In this document: positions 12,628 through 22,788 of the stretch, piece by piece | Layout of the letters: the number at the start of each line of letters is the position of its first letter | Numbering within the stretch: the stretch's first letter is position 1 | Origin: Lachnospiraceae bacterium M18-1 | GTDB taxonomy: Bacteria > Bacillota > Clostridia > Lachnospirales > Lachnospiraceae | Assembly: GCA_000403295.2 (NCBI GenBank) | Contig: KE159612.1 | Span: 1 to 64,000 of the forward strand | Direction: 5' to 3' | DNA: 64,000 nt | The notes under the pieces: generated by a model | Seen by the model: the letters and a program-made list of their open reading frames with translations, nothing else | Database searches by the model: none | Told to the model about the DNA's origin: nothing | Program-made: the position numbers and the translations under genes

Positions 12628-12981
12628 ATGTTATATTCGGAATCTTTAAAGAAGAATAAAGATTTTCAAATCGTGTATCGTAAGGGAAAATCCTATGCCA
12701 ACAGGTTTTTGGTCATGTATATAAAGAAGAATGACATAGGTAAAAATCGGCTCGGAATTTCTGTAAGTAAAAAAGTAGGGAACAGTATTGTGAGGCACCG
12801 CCTCACAAGGCTGATCCGGGAAAGCTATCGACTTCAAGAAGAACATTTTCTGTGTGGATATGACATTGTTGCCGTGGTCAGAGTCAATGCAAAGAATAGT
12901 ACATTTGCAGACATGAAAAGTGCGTTGATCCACTTGGGAAAGCTTCATAAAATATATATCAGCGAAAAAGAAGATTGCTGA
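12628..12981 (+). CDS. rnpA: Ribonuclease P protein component
   Basis: A 117 aa basic protein that assists the RNase P RNA in cutting tRNA 5' leaders. The family signature [19 protein letters not shown] is seen, followed by [11 protein letters not shown] chose the ATG at 12628, with AGGAAGAG about 5 nt ahead, because homologues begin there ([14 protein letters not shown]). The open frame runs 49 codons further upstream, but that part looks non-coding. It overlaps no neighbour and yidD follows within 20 bp. Confidence 0.95.
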   Translation: MLYSESLKKNKDFQIVYRKGKSYANRFLVMYIKKNDIGKNRLGISVSKKVGNSIVRHRLTRLIRESYRLQEEHFLCGYDIVAVVRVNAKNSTFADMKSALIHLGKLHKIYISEKEDC

Positions 12982-12998
12982 AAAAGGAAGTGGTTTGG

Positions 12999-13211
12999 TT
13001 GAAGAAGCTCCTGATCGGATTGATCCGATTCTATCAAAAGTATTTGTCTGGGATGAAGGCAGGCTCCTGCTGTAAATATACACCCACTTGTTCACAGTAC
13101 GGGATCGAGGCAATCGAGAAGTATGGTGCATTAAAGGGAGGGGTTCTGGCTGTCTGGAGGATTCTTCGATGCAACCCATTTGCAAAAGGCGGATTTGATC
13201 CGGTACCTTAA
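12999..13211 (+). CDS. yidD: Membrane protein insertion efficiency factor YidD
   Basis: A 70 aa protein with the family pattern [10 protein letters not shown], then the cysteines in [13 protein letters not shown], and [13 protein letters not shown]. YidD is a small membrane-associated helper for membrane protein insertion together with YidC. The TTG at 12999 is chosen because AGGAAG ends 8 nt before it and homologues begin MKKLLI at this point. A more upstream TTG at 12975 overlaps rnpA and has no good ribosome site. Confidence 0.93.
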   Translation: MKKLLIGLIRFYQKYLSGMKAGSCCKYTPTCSQYGIEAIEKYGALKGGVLAVWRILRCNPFAKGGFDPVP

Positions 13212-13223
13212 GGAGGATGAGAA

Positions 13224-14561
13224 ATGTATGGTATTTTAGCTGCAGGAATATATGATTGGCCTGTCATTAAGCAGATTTCATGGCTGCTTGGCAAGGTGAT
13301 GAATGTAATCTATAATATGATGGACGGGGTATTCGGCATACAGAATATTGGGATCTGTATCATTATTTTTACAATTGTGACTTATTTTCTGATGATTCCG
13401 CTTACGATCAAGCAGCAGAAGTGGTCTAAGATGCAGGCAGTCATGAATCCTGAGATCCAGAAGATCAGTAAAAAGTACGCGGGAAAAAAGGATCAGGCAT
13501 CCATGATGAAACAGCAGGAAGAGATGAATGCGGTATATGAAAAATATGGAACCAGCATGACAAGCGGGTGCCTTCCGATGTTTGCCTCAACTGCGATACT
13601 TTTTGGATTGTATCCTGTGATCATGTTTATTCCCAATCACGTACAGAGGGTAAAAGATGTCTACATGCCGGTTGTGGAAAAAATCATGTCCATTGACGGT
13701 TTTCAGAAGATTATGGAGGGAATCGGTTCCGCTTCTCCGGTATTGATGAATCCGAAGTCCTATGATTATTCACAGGCAGATACCCTGGTAACCGTATTGT
13801 ACAAGTTCCAGGATTCCACATGGGATGCGCTTGTGGATAAGATGCCTTCGCTGGAAAGCATGGCCAATTCTACGATCGAGACGATCGGACATATGAACAG
13901 CTTTTTGGGAATCAATATCGGTGAGACTCCCATGACTATGCTGATGGCATCAATTCGGAACTTTACCATCGGAGGGATCATCTTGGCGGTGATCATCCCG
14001 GTGCTTGCAGGTCTGACCCAGTTTATCAGCGTGAAGCTGATGCCTCAGCAGCCGCAGACTGATACGGATAATCCGATGGCAAATTCTATGAAGACCATGA
14101 CTTATACGATGCCGCTGTTTTCTGTGTTTATCGGATTTACGCTTCCGGCCGGACTTGGTCTTTATTGGGCGGCGAGCGCGGCAGTCAGATCTGTACAGCA
14201 GATTGCAATCAACAAATATCTGAATAGCAAATCTACGGAAGATCTGATTGCAGAGAATCAGAAGAAGGCGGCTAAGAAGCGGGAAAAGAAAGGAACATCT
14301 GCCAAAGAAATCAACCATATGGCAGCAACGAGTACACGGCGTGTGGAGAGAAAGTCGAATATCTCAGAGGAAGAGAGACAGAAGCTTTTAGACAGGGCTT
14401 CGGAACTGAACCGCAATGCAAAAAAAGGAAGTCTTACGGATATAGCAAATATGGTGAGCCGTTACAATACCGGACAGGTGGATGAGCCTGATAGAAAGGA
14501 TTCTGACAGTAAGACAGAGAGCAGTGAGAATCGGAATCATGGAAAAAGAAAAAATAGATAG
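13224..14561 (+). CDS. yidC: Membrane protein insertase YidC/Oxa1
   Basis: A 445 aa polytopic membrane protein that inserts and folds proteins into the cytoplasmic membrane with or without SecYEG. Transmembrane segments are seen near residues 40-62, 115-135, 245-270 and 290-320. The cytoplasmic hairpin between the first two contains the usual basic/Gln-rich coiled-coil helices (KQQKWSKMQ). The C-terminal 90 residues are hydrophilic and strongly basic, as expected for ribosome contact. AAGGAGG lies 7 nt before the ATG. No lipobox is visible at the N-terminus. Confidence 0.96.
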   Translation: MYGILAAGIYDWPVIKQISWLLGKVMNVIYNMMDGVFGIQNIGICIIIFTIVTYFLMIPLTIKQQKWSKMQAVMNPEIQKISKKYAGKKDQASMMKQQEEMNAVYEKYGTSMTSGCLPMFASTAILFGLYPVIMFIPNHVQRVKDVYMPVVEKIMSIDGFQKIMEGIGSASPVLMNPKSYDYSQADTLVTVLYKFQDSTWDALVDKMPSLESMANSTIETIGHMNSFLGINIGETPMTMLMASIRNFTIGGIILAVIIPVLAGLTQFISVKLMPQQPQTDTDNPMANSMKTMTYTMPLFSVFIGFTLPAGLGLYWAASAAVRSVQQIAINKYLNSKSTEDLIAENQKKAAKKREKKGTSAKEINHMAATSTRRVERKSNISEEERQKLLDRASELNRNAKKGSLTDIANMVSRYNTGQVDEPDRKDSDSKTESSENRNHGKRKNR

Positions 14562-14682
14562 AAACAGCAGTAAAATTTTTTATTTATGTTTTAACAGGTA
14601 AAGGGTATATTAAATACATGCCCTTCGAAACGGGCGGACTTCGTCCAACAAAGTTTGGTAAATGGAAAGGCAGGGGTCGGAA

Positions 14683-15618
14683 ATGGATGGCAGTATCAGA
14701 GTATCAGCAAAAACTGTAGACGATGCAATCACAGAGGCAATGATTCAGTTGGGAGTTACCAGCGACAGATTGGAATACGAAGTGATAGAAAAAGGAAGCG
14801 CCGGTTTTCTTGGAATTGGCATGAAGCAGGCAGTTATTGAAGCCAGAAGAAAAAAGGGTGCCGAAAAAGAAAATGATATTTTAGAAGAAATAAAAAAAGA
14901 AGTAAAAATGGAAGAAAAGAAATCATTTAAAAGTGATTTCAAGAAAGAAGTTAAAAAAGAAATAAAAAAAGATACTAAGAAATCGCAGAAGGAACTTGTA
15001 AACGAAATAAAGGATACTGCTGTTAAAGAAGAGAGTGAAAAAGATGTTGTAACAGAGAAGACGGAGGCAGGCGAAAAGAAAAAAGAAAAAAATGCTGCTA
15101 CAGAGACTTCTGCTGAAAAAGAAAATTCTTCGTCCAGAAAATCTTCAGAGGTTGTCGAAGTAACGGAGGAGACAAAAAGGGCTGTTGAAAAATTCCTTTC
15201 CGATGTATTTCAGGTGATGGGAATGGAGGTTCAGATTAAATCTGAAATCGATAAGGATGGCGTTCTCTGTATAGATATGTCTGGAGATAATATGGGAATA
15301 ATCATTGGAAAGCGCGGACAGACTCTGGATTCTCTGCAGTATCTTTCGAACCGGGTTGCGAACAAGCAGCAGGCAGGTTATGTGAGAGTGAAGCTGGATA
15401 CGGAGAATTACCGTGTGAGAAGGGAAGAGACCTTGAGACATCTGGCGAAGAATATTGCGCATAAGGTGAAGAGAAACAGAAAGCCGATCGCACTGGAGCC
15501 GATGAATCCTTATGAGAGAAGAATCATTCACTATTCTCTGCAGTCAGATCCTTATGTGACTACACACAGTGAAGGGGAAGATCCTTATCGGAAGGTTGTT
15601 GTAACATTAAAGAGATAG
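14683..15618 (+). CDS. khpB: RNA-binding protein Jag/KhpB
   Basis: A 311 aa protein with three parts. The Jag N-terminal domain (about 1-52, with AGFLGIGMKQA) is followed by a lysine/glutamate-rich linker of about 110 residues. Then comes a KH domain with GIIIGKRGQTLD (near residue 205) and a C-terminal R3H domain (near 245-305). KhpB binds RNA together with KhpA and influences cell elongation in several Firmicutes. I prefer the ATG at 14683, preceded by AGGGG; an in-frame ATG at 14662 is possible. It sits directly after yidC as usual. Confidence 0.93.
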   Translation: MDGSIRVSAKTVDDAITEAMIQLGVTSDRLEYEVIEKGSAGFLGIGMKQAVIEARRKKGAEKENDILEEIKKEVKMEEKKSFKSDFKKEVKKEIKKDTKKSQKELVNEIKDTAVKEESEKDVVTEKTEAGEKKKEKNAATETSAEKENSSSRKSSEVVEVTEETKRAVEKFLSDVFQVMGMEVQIKSEIDKDGVLCIDMSGDNMGIIIGKRGQTLDSLQYLSNRVANKQQAGYVRVKLDTENYRVRREETLRHLAKNIAHKVKRNRKPIALEPMNPYERRIIHYSLQSDPYVTTHSEGEDPYRKVVVTLKR

Positions 15619-15671
15619 GGAATCCCATAATGTATGCGTTATTTTGAAAATGAGTCGAAAGGCGGGGGCTG

Positions 15672-15720
15672 CCGTATTAAGTAAGAATGTATCCTTAATG
15701 CGGTGGTCCTGTTTTAATAT
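15672..15720 (+). terminator. Hairpin between jag and mnmE
   Basis: CCGTATTAAG pairs with CTTAATGCGG across an 11-base loop, and a weak T-rich tail (TGTTTTAAT) follows about 6 nt later. It may end the rpmH-jag transcript or act as an attenuator for mnmE. Confidence 0.45.
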
Positions 15721-15796
15721 TGGACAGAATTTGCATAAACATCAGACAAATATAGTTCTGTTGTTTTTGAATCATTAGAGTATTTGGAGATTTTTT

Positions 15797-17248
15797 ATGT
15801 TATATAAGGATACGATCGCGGCGATTTCTTCGGGAATGTCAGCTTCTGGAATAGGTATTGTCCGAATCAGCGGAGATAAAGCATTCGATGTGATCGACCG
15901 CATTTACTTTGGGAAGGATAAATTATCGGAGGCAGAAAGCCATACGATTCATTATGGTTTTATTAAGGATGGATCTGAGACAATTGATGAGGTGCTGATT
16001 TCTGTGATGCGTTCGCCCAGGACATTTACCGGAGAGGATACAGTGGAAATTAATTGTCATGGCGGCATATTTGTTGTAAAAAAGGTTTTGGAAATTGTGT
16101 TGAAAAATGGTGCAAAGCTTGCGGAACCGGGAGAATTTACAAAGCGGGCTTTTCTGAATGGACGAATGGATCTGTCTCAGGCGGAAGCAGTGATAGATGT
16201 GATTAATTCGGAAAATAAATATGCGTTGAAAAGTTCTGTGGGACAGCTGCGCGGAAGTATAAAAAATGCGGTTAATAAAATCAGGGAAGAAATTATTTAT
16301 CATACTGCGTTTATTGAAACTGCTCTGGACGATCCAGAACATATTAGTATAGATGGATATAGTGAAAAACTGGATCGGATTTTGATAGAAGTGATGAATC
16401 AATTGGGCAAGCTTATATCTTCCTACGAAAGCGGAAGGATTATTAAAGATGGAATCCAGACAGTGATTCTGGGAAAACCGAATGTAGGAAAATCTTCTCT
16501 TTTGAATATTCTTTCTGGAAGGGAGAGGGCGATTGTTACAGATATTGAAGGGACAACCCGGGATATCCTGGAGGAAAAGGTAAGGATTCAAGGTTTGAAT
16601 CTGAATGTAATAGATACTGCCGGAATCCGTGATACCAGTGATAAGATTGAGAAAATAGGTGTGGATAAGGCAAAGGAATATGCAGATCAGGCGGATTTGA
16701 TCGTATATGTTGCCGATGCGTCCCGGAAGTTGGATGAGAATGATATTCACATTGCGGAGTTGATCTATGGAAGAAAATGTGTGATATTATTGAATAAGTC
16801 AGATTTGAATACTGTAATAACAAAGGAAGATGTGAAAAGCTTTCTTCGAGGTGTTTTTTGTGGTGTGGAAAAAAGAATCAGCCATGAATGTGTAGATAAT
16901 CATGTTAACATTGATTCTTTGATCGAGCAAATTCCGTTGATAGATATTTCTGTAAAAATGGAACAGGGAATCCAGGAATTTGGATCTGTTTTGCAGAAGA
17001 TCTTTTTTGAGGGGAAAATTGCTTTAAATGAAGAAATTCATATAACGAATCTGCGGCAAAAAGAAGCATTGTCAAATGCATATGCTTCTCTGGAGCGGGT
17101 GCGGGACAGTATCTGCAATCAGATGCCGGAAGATTTTTATTCTATTGATCTGATGGATGCATATGAGACTTTGGGAAGTATAACAGGTGAAACGATAGGA
17201 GAAGATTTGGTAAATGAAATATTCAGCAAGTTCTGTATGGGAAAATAA
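15797..17248 (+). CDS. mnmE: tRNA-modification GTPase MnmE
   Basis: A 483 aa GTPase that with MnmG installs the carboxymethylaminomethyl group on wobble U34 of certain tRNAs. The N-terminal folate-binding domain (1-120) precedes a helical domain that holds the G domain. G motifs are [21 protein letters not shown] and NKSD. The C-terminus ends FCMGK, the invariant Cys-x-Gly-Lys. Its last 35 bases overlap the start of mnmG, suggesting translational coupling. Confidence 0.97.
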   Translation: MLYKDTIAAISSGMSASGIGIVRISGDKAFDVIDRIYFGKDKLSEAESHTIHYGFIKDGSETIDEVLISVMRSPRTFTGEDTVEINCHGGIFVVKKVLEIVLKNGAKLAEPGEFTKRAFLNGRMDLSQAEAVIDVINSENKYALKSSVGQLRGSIKNAVNKIREEIIYHTAFIETALDDPEHISIDGYSEKLDRILIEVMNQLGKLISSYESGRIIKDGIQTVILGKPNVGKSSLLNILSGRERAIVTDIEGTTRDILEEKVRIQGLNLNVIDTAGIRDTSDKIEKIGVDKAKEYADQADLIVYVADASRKLDENDIHIAELIYGRKCVILLNKSDLNTVITKEDVKSFLRGVFCGVEKRISHECVDNHVNIDSLIEQIPLIDISVKMEQGIQEFGSVLQKIFFEGKIALNEEIHITNLRQKEALSNAYASLERVRDSICNQMPEDFYSIDLMDAYETLGSITGETIGEDLVNEIFSKFCMGK

Positions 17249-19106
17249 GGATTCTTACGATATTGTTGTGGTTGGCGCAGGGCATGCCGGTTGTGAAGCG
17301 GCATTGGCAGGGGCCAGACTTGGATTCCATACGTTATTGTTTACAATCAGTATTGACAGTATAGCGATGATGCCCTGTAATCCGAATATCGGTGGAAGTT
17401 CCAAAGGACATTTGGTCAGAGAGGTTGATGCTCTGGGCGGAGAGATGGGAAAAGTAATTGATCAGGCATTTATCCAGTCAAAGATGCTGAATAAGTCGAA
17501 GGGGCCTGCAGTTCATTCACTCCGTGCGCAGGCAGATAAAGCTGATTACAGCAGAAAAATGAGAAATGTTCTTCAGAATCAGAAAAATTTGGAAGTCCGT
17601 CAAATGGAAGTCACGGACATCCTTGTTGAAGATGGAAAGGTTATGGGTGTACAGACTTATTCTGGTGCGATTTATCATTGCAGTGCGGTAGTGCTGTGTA
17701 CGGGAACTTATTTGCGTGCGCGATGTATTTATGGCGATGTAAGCACTCAGACAGGACCAAATGGCTTACAGCCTGCTAATTATCTTACAGAAAGTCTGGA
17801 AAAGCTTGGAATCAGGATGTACCGTTTTAAGACAGGTACTCCTGCAAGAATTGATAAAAATTCGATAGATTTTTCTAAGATGGAAGAACAGAAAGGTGAT
17901 GATTTTGTTGTACCATTTTCGTTTACAACAAAAGTGGAGGATGTGCAGATTGATCAGATATCATGCTGGCTGACATATACGAATAATAAAACGCATGAGA
18001 TTATTAGAAATAATCTTGATAGATCGCCTTTATTTTCCGGTATGATTGAAGGAACAGGACCTAGATATTGTCCGTCAATTGAAGATAAAGTGGTTAAATT
18101 TTCAGATAAAAACAGACATCAAGTCTTTATTGAGCCAGAGGGAATTGATACAAATGAAATGTATGTTGGAGGAATGTCTAGTTCCCTTCCGGAGGATGTA
18201 CAGTATGCCATGTATCGGAGTGTTCCTGGTTTGGAAAATGCAAGGATCGTAAGAAATGCATATGCAATAGAGTATGACTGTATTGATTCCAGACAGCTGA
18301 AGAGCACATTGGAATTTAAAAATGTAGAAGGATTATTCAGTGGCGGACAGTTTAATGGAAGTTCAGGATATGAGGAGGCTGCTGCACAGGGGTTGATTGC
18401 GGGAATCAATGCCGCGAGGAAGCTTCAGGGAAAAGATGGAATTGTAATAGATCGTTCTCAGGGGTATATAGGAGTGCTGATTGACGATCTTGTGACTAAA
18501 AAAAATCACGAGCCATACAGGATGATGACATCCAGAGCGGAATATAGGCTTCTTCTGCGTCAGGATAATGCGGATTTGAGGCTTACAAAGTTAGGATATG
18601 AGATTGGCTTGATCGATGAGGATCGTTATCAGAAATTGCTTGAGAAAGAAAGGCTGATTCAGGAAGAGATAGAAAGAGTGAGACATACGAATATTGGCAC
18701 ATCAGAAGAGGTTCAATTATTGTTAAAAATTTATGGCAGCACTCCTTTGATCTCCGGGATAAAATTATGTGAGCTTATACGAAGACCGGAGTTAGATTAT
18801 CAGTGTCTGGCTCCGATCGATCCAGGAAGGGGAAGGCTTCCATATGATGTGGCAGAACAGGTAAATATTAACATAAAATATGATGGATATATAAAGCGAC
18901 AGCAGAGGCAGGTAGAGCAGTTTAAAAAGCTTGAGGGCAAAAGAATACCTGAGGATATTGATTACGATTCAGTTCATAGCCTTCGGATTGAAGCGAAGCA
19001 GAAGCTGAAGGAAATCAGGCCGGCATCGATTGGTCAGGCGTCCAGGATATCTGGAGTGTCACCTGCGGATGTTTCAGTGCTTTTAGTTTATTTGCAGTCG
19101 AATTAG
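17214..19106 (+). CDS. mnmG: tRNA uridine-5-carboxymethylaminomethyl synthesis enzyme MnmG
   Basis: A 630 aa FAD-dependent partner of MnmE. The Rossmann motif [20 protein letters not shown] begins near residue 20. The conserved [23 protein letters not shown] region, the catalytic cysteine-containing segments and the C-terminal GidA domain ([11 protein letters not shown]...) are all present. The start at ATG 17214 lies inside mnmE. Length is normal for the family. Confidence 0.97.
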   Translation: MKYSASSVWENKDSYDIVVVGAGHAGCEAALAGARLGFHTLLFTISIDSIAMMPCNPNIGGSSKGHLVREVDALGGEMGKVIDQAFIQSKMLNKSKGPAVHSLRAQADKADYSRKMRNVLQNQKNLEVRQMEVTDILVEDGKVMGVQTYSGAIYHCSAVVLCTGTYLRARCIYGDVSTQTGPNGLQPANYLTESLEKLGIRMYRFKTGTPARIDKNSIDFSKMEEQKGDDFVVPFSFTTKVEDVQIDQISCWLTYTNNKTHEIIRNNLDRSPLFSGMIEGTGPRYCPSIEDKVVKFSDKNRHQVFIEPEGIDTNEMYVGGMSSSLPEDVQYAMYRSVPGLENARIVRNAYAIEYDCIDSRQLKSTLEFKNVEGLFSGGQFNGSSGYEEAAAQGLIAGINAARKLQGKDGIVIDRSQGYIGVLIDDLVTKKNHEPYRMMTSRAEYRLLLRQDNADLRLTKLGYEIGLIDEDRYQKLLEKERLIQEEIERVRHTNIGTSEEVQLLLKIYGSTPLISGIKLCELIRRPELDYQCLAPIDPGRGRLPYDVAEQVNINIKYDGYIKRQQRQVEQFKKLEGKRIPEDIDYDSVHSLRIEAKQKLKEIRPASIGQASRISGVSPADVSVLLVYLQSN

Positions 19107-19123
19107 AAAGGTAAAATAATATT

Positions 19124-19837
19124 TTGAATGATAAATTTTTAGAACAGTTGAAGTTGTTAAATATTGATTTAGATCATGAGAAGCAGGAGAAGTTTCATCA
19201 ATTTTATAAGTTATTGGTTGAATGGAATAAGGTGATGAATTTAACTGCAATTACGGATTATGATGATGTGTATGAGAAGCATTTTATAGATAGTCTTGCC
19301 GTTGCCAAAGTGATTGATCTTTGTAAGGTGGGTTGTATCATTGATATAGGTACAGGTGCAGGTTTTCCGGGAATTCCGCTGAAAATCGCATTCCCACATT
19401 TGGAGCTTGTATTGTTGGATTCGCTTCAGAAGAGGATACATTTTTTGAATGAGGTCGTTTCTGAGTTGAGTTTAAAAAATGTGGTTACTTTGCACGGAAG
19501 AGCAGAGGATTATGCAAGAAAATCGGAGTATAGAGAAGTATTTGATTTGTGTGTATCGAGGGCAGTGGCAAATTTGGCTATTTTGAGTGAATATTGTGTT
19601 CCGTATGTATGTGTTGGAGGGTATTTTATTTCTTATAAAGGTGGAAATGCAGATGAGGAGATAAAGCAGGCTGATACATCGATTCGTGTGCTCGGAGGAA
19701 AAGTGGACGAAGTTGTGAAGTTTAAGCTTCCGAAGAGTGAGATTGATAGATCATTTGTGAAGATTTATAAAGCAAATAGTACGAAAAATAAATATCCTAG
19801 AAAGGCCGGAATCCCAGAAAAAAATCCTATTGTGTAG
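19124..19837 (+). CDS. rsmG: 16S rRNA (guanine-N7)-methyltransferase G
   Basis: A 237 aa SAM-dependent enzyme that methylates G527 of 16S rRNA. The SAM motif IDIGTGAGFPGIPLKI is near residues 68-83, and NKVMNLTAI marks the N-terminal helix typical of the family. The start codon is TTG at 19124, giving MNDKFLEQL; the ribosome site (AGAAAGG) is rather far ahead. It is the last gene of the run and a terminator follows. Confidence 0.96.
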   Translation: MNDKFLEQLKLLNIDLDHEKQEKFHQFYKLLVEWNKVMNLTAITDYDDVYEKHFIDSLAVAKVIDLCKVGCIIDIGTGAGFPGIPLKIAFPHLELVLLDSLQKRIHFLNEVVSELSLKNVVTLHGRAEDYARKSEYREVFDLCVSRAVANLAILSEYCVPYVCVGGYFISYKGGNADEEIKQADTSIRVLGGKVDEVVKFKLPKSEIDRSFVKIYKANSTKNKYPRKAGIPEKNPIV

Positions 19838-19871
19838 GAATTAGGTATGAAATAGAGCCGTAGGTTAAAGA

Positions 19872-19905
19872 AGAGTTGATATGTTAGTGTATCGACTCTT
19901 TTTCT
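19872..19905 (+). terminator. rsmG terminator
   Basis: AGAGTTGATA pairs with TATCGACTCT across an 8-base loop and a T5 run follows. It closes the mnmE-mnmG-rsmG transcript and marks the start of the AT-rich desert. Confidence 0.85.
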
Positions 19906-20137
19906 ATATTTAAATTAGTTGTGCTCATTAGATATTTGTTTTCGAGGCGCGATGAGTCAAGTGGGCATGATTGTATGGATATTTTATTAAATTATATTTT
20001 AAAATTATTTCAAGAAGGATGTTGTTTTGGTTTTTATTTGATACTATTTTAGGTTTAAGAGATATAGGTTGATTTATGTATAATAAAAGTGTGTTTTATA
20101 TTTTTATTAGATGGATTTTATCCTGTTAAAAATACTA

Positions 20138-20290
20138 TAAGCATTCTGTTATGACTATACGGTTATTTCATATATTTATACTTAAGAACATTTCTTTATG
20201 ACTATTTGGAAGTTCTATATATCGTATATATTAGAAACATTTCTTTATGACTATTTGGGAATTATATATATTGTAAATATTAAGAATATT
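20138..20290. repeat. Degenerate tandem repeats, about 49 bp unit
   Basis: The 20-mer CATTTCTTTATGACTATTTG occurs at 20189-20208 and 20238-20257, 49 bp apart. It is followed each time by a similar AT-rich stretch ending in ATATATTA/AAATATTAA. A weaker third unit (TTCTGTTATGACTATACGG) lies just upstream near 20143. The role is unknown. Confidence 0.6.
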
Positions 20291-21048
20291 TTGAAAGGTG
20301 TTTTTATGGTTTTTATGGAATATCTATATAGTGTTTCTAAGGATATTCCGTTATGTCCATTCAGTCGTATCACAAGATATATCCGAGAGCATCTTATTAT
20401 TGCCATGAGGACGTATTACAAGGTATATACAGGGGTCATTCAATAATTCATGTTCTGATGGGACAGGTAGACTTTGTTCATTAAGGTGATTTTGTGTATA
20501 AGATACTTTATGTGATATTTTTTATAATTCATTTAGATGATTTTTTATTTGGTTAGTTGGAGATTAATATTTGATACTATTATAGGATGTATTTTCTTAA
20601 TACGCTGAGATTCAATTATATTAATTTTTGGTTTATCCTAAACAATATATATGTGTTGCAAATACAAAGTCTGTATTGACTATGTATATCTTAATATAGA
20701 AATACTACGAGTAATTATATATGATCTTTTAAAGAATAGAGTATTCTGATTATTTATGATAAAAAGCTAAAATAGCAAAGAGGATAAATTAAATTTGTTG
20801 TTTTGATGTTCTGTAAAGAAAATTGGCAAAATTGCTGATAAAGTCGTATACGGTATATAATAATGAAAATAATAAATAATGAAAAATTAAAGTAGTTACG
20901 CTTATAATGAAATAGTAGAAAAGGTTGTGATATCATAATTCATAAAATATCGTAATAATTATAAGTGGGCTGAAACTAAAATAATATTTAAATTCGTAGT
21001 ATTGACTTGGATAATGTTATATAGTGATTGATAAAAGTGTATTAGTAA

Positions 21049-21064
21049 TGTTTCACGTGAAACA
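21049..21064. promoter_or_regulatory. parS site 1
   Basis: TGTTTCACGTGAAACA is a perfect match to the 16 bp chromosomal parS consensus bound by ParB/Spo0J. It lies about 2.5 kb upstream of parB in the AT-rich desert. Confidence 0.95.
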
Positions 21065-21113
21065 TTATAGAAATATATGATATTTATAATGTTGTAAAAT
21101 TATTAAACGGTAT

Positions 21114-21153
21114 ATATGATGATTATTTTATTTAAATAAAATAATCATCATAT
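21114..21153. repeat. 40 bp perfect AT-only-core palindrome
   Basis: The arm ATATGATGATTATTTTATTT is followed at once by its exact reverse complement, with no loop bases, ending at 21153. It lies 49 bp after parS site 1. It could extrude as a cruciform or act as a bidirectional terminator hairpin, but no gene reads into it from close by. Confidence 0.8.
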
Positions 21154-21531
21154 TTTGCAACTAAATATTTATTTTAGAGATAATAATCTAATAAATTAGG
21201 AAAGTGCTATCATTTAGTCTAAAACTACAATTTTAATTTGCTCAATAGATTCTGTAAGTATTTTTATATAAGTAAATGGTTTATGTAGGAATTGTCCAGA
21301 AATTATGAAATCGAGTTGTTATTAACTTTCAGGCCGTGTACTTTTACAATACTGCATGGGAATATGCCACTATGCCAGTATATAATGGAGTTGTAATCTA
21401 ACCTTTTAATTACATAAAGATAATAATATATGATTACGCAAACTATTAAATATATGAAAAATACTGTTAAAATGCTAAAAGGGAAATAATGCAAAATACG
21501 TCAGTATAAAATATATAAATATAGAAAAACA

Positions 21532-21698
21532 CTAGTGTACTGACCGCATTATATTCCAGCAAACCTCCTTGTCTAATTTTCCATCGGACTGCGTTGGCTT
21601 CAATCGACGTAGCTACCGGCTACGCCTCATTCAGCCGCCTTGCCGATGAAAAATTATCCTGCGGAGTTTCATTGGATATAATGCGGTCAGTACACTAG
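21532..21698. repeat. Hairpin miniature element, copy 1 (167 bp)
   Basis: The ends are inverted repeats of at least 23 bp (CTAGTGTACTGACCGCATTA at the left, its complement at the right). The whole element is one long imperfect palindrome centred on GTAGCTACCGGCTAC. It has no coding capacity and is much more GC-rich than its surroundings. Other copies lie at 21729-21859 and 49577-49791. It looks like a non-autonomous transposon (MITE). TA next to both ends could be the target duplication. Confidence 0.75.
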
Positions 21699-21728
21699 AA
21701 TAACCTACGATAATTACCGCTACCTTAC

Positions 21729-21859
21729 ACGCAGGATAAATTTTTATGTGCAAGGAGGCTGAATGAGGCGATGTGGTTATATCGTCGATGAAAGTCAACG
21801 TAGTCCGATGAAAAATTAGACAAGGAGGTTTATTGGAATATAATGCGGTCAGTACACTG
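21729..21859. repeat. Hairpin miniature element, copy 2 (diverged, one end lost)
   Basis: About 130 bp that matches copy 1 in the opposite orientation with many changes. GCAGGATAAATTTTTATG and AAGGAGGCTGAATGAGGCG match one arm, and GACAAGGAGGTTTATTGGAA then ATAATGCGGTCAGTACACT match the other. The outermost end of the first arm is missing. It begins about 30 bp after copy 1 ends. Confidence 0.65.
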
Positions 21860-22486
21860 GTAATGTATTTGTGATGTGAAAGAAGTAAAAAAGAAAATAA
21901 ATACTTTAGAAAATATTTAAAAATCTATTTGTCATATTTGTATTGGACCAGGTTGGCTTTAGTTAATATTTATATGATAAGATATTATTGTAGGCTTTGG
22001 CCGATTAAGTGCAACGGAGTTTTTTGTGTTCTGAAAAATGAAGGCGTTGGAAACCAAAAATCATTTGTTATGCGGGTGTTACAGCAAGTGATTATAGCAC
22101 AAAAATCCCTCTTTCATAATGATAGAGTCATTTAAACTACTATATAACGAAAAAAGAAGGTGATTAATCAAGTGGACTTTTTATTTAAAAATAAGGATTG
22201 TGTTGTTTGATTTAGTTATTTTATAATACTGTTTTATAGAGATGTTTTTTAGATATAATGCATATATATAGGAGTTCTGATTATGACTAAATAACGTAAA
22301 ATTGATTTTATTAGGGAAATGATAAAAGTTTGTATTGAAATAATTTTTCTGATTGTTATATTATAAAAAATTAATATTTTTAACTCAACTCTTTCTATAT
22401 CATAAAAATATTATCCCCTACTGCAATATTAATGTTTTTATATAGTTTAAAGAAATTTCTTTCAAAAAAGCTTTACTATTATAAAA

Positions 22487-22502
22487 TGTTTCACGTGAAA
22501 CA
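22487..22502. promoter_or_regulatory. parS site 2
   Basis: A second perfect TGTTTCACGTGAAACA, 287 bp before the parA start. With site 1 it gives ParB two loading points 1.4 kb apart. Confidence 0.95.
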
Positions 22503-22788
22503 TTTTATTTTTTATAATAGTCTAAAATAATTATGTTTACAAATATTTTTTGCTTTTTAAATTTAAAATGAAAAGGCTACATTTTTTGAAATGAAATAAG
22601 TAATGATTGTTGTATTCAATTTTGAATGTAATATAAATTATGTTTATCGTCTTATTTTTCTTATGTATGATAAAATATTATAAATAGCAAATGATAAATA
22701 AAATATGATTAATATTTTAAATATTTAGTGTAGATTCTATATTTGAATGGTGTTATAATAAACAGTATTAAAGAAAGGAGTACAACAG

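Larger units (their letters stand above)
19906..22788. other. AT-rich gene desert between rsmG and parA, containing parS
   Basis: Nearly 2.9 kb, extremely AT-rich, with no open frame on either strand that looks like a protein gene. The frames present are short, hydrophobic or aromatic-rich translations of AT-rich DNA. It holds two perfect parS sites, a 40 bp perfect palindrome, degenerate 49 bp tandem repeats, and two copies of a hairpin-forming miniature element, each listed separately. The likely role is as the centromere-like partition zone next to parAB. Confidence 0.8.

Noticed and set aside
12646..13185. 179-codon minus-strand frame opposite rnpA and yidD
   Set aside because: It lies entirely antisense to two certain genes and its translation shows no domain.
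20198..20446. 82-codon plus-strand frame in the AT-rich desert
   Set aside because: It runs through the tandem repeats, has no ribosome site, and its translation is aromatic-rich noise typical of AT-rich DNA.
21929..22135. 68-codon plus-strand frame near the miniature elements
   Set aside because: No ribosome site, no recognisable composition or homologue, and stops are infrequent there only by chance.
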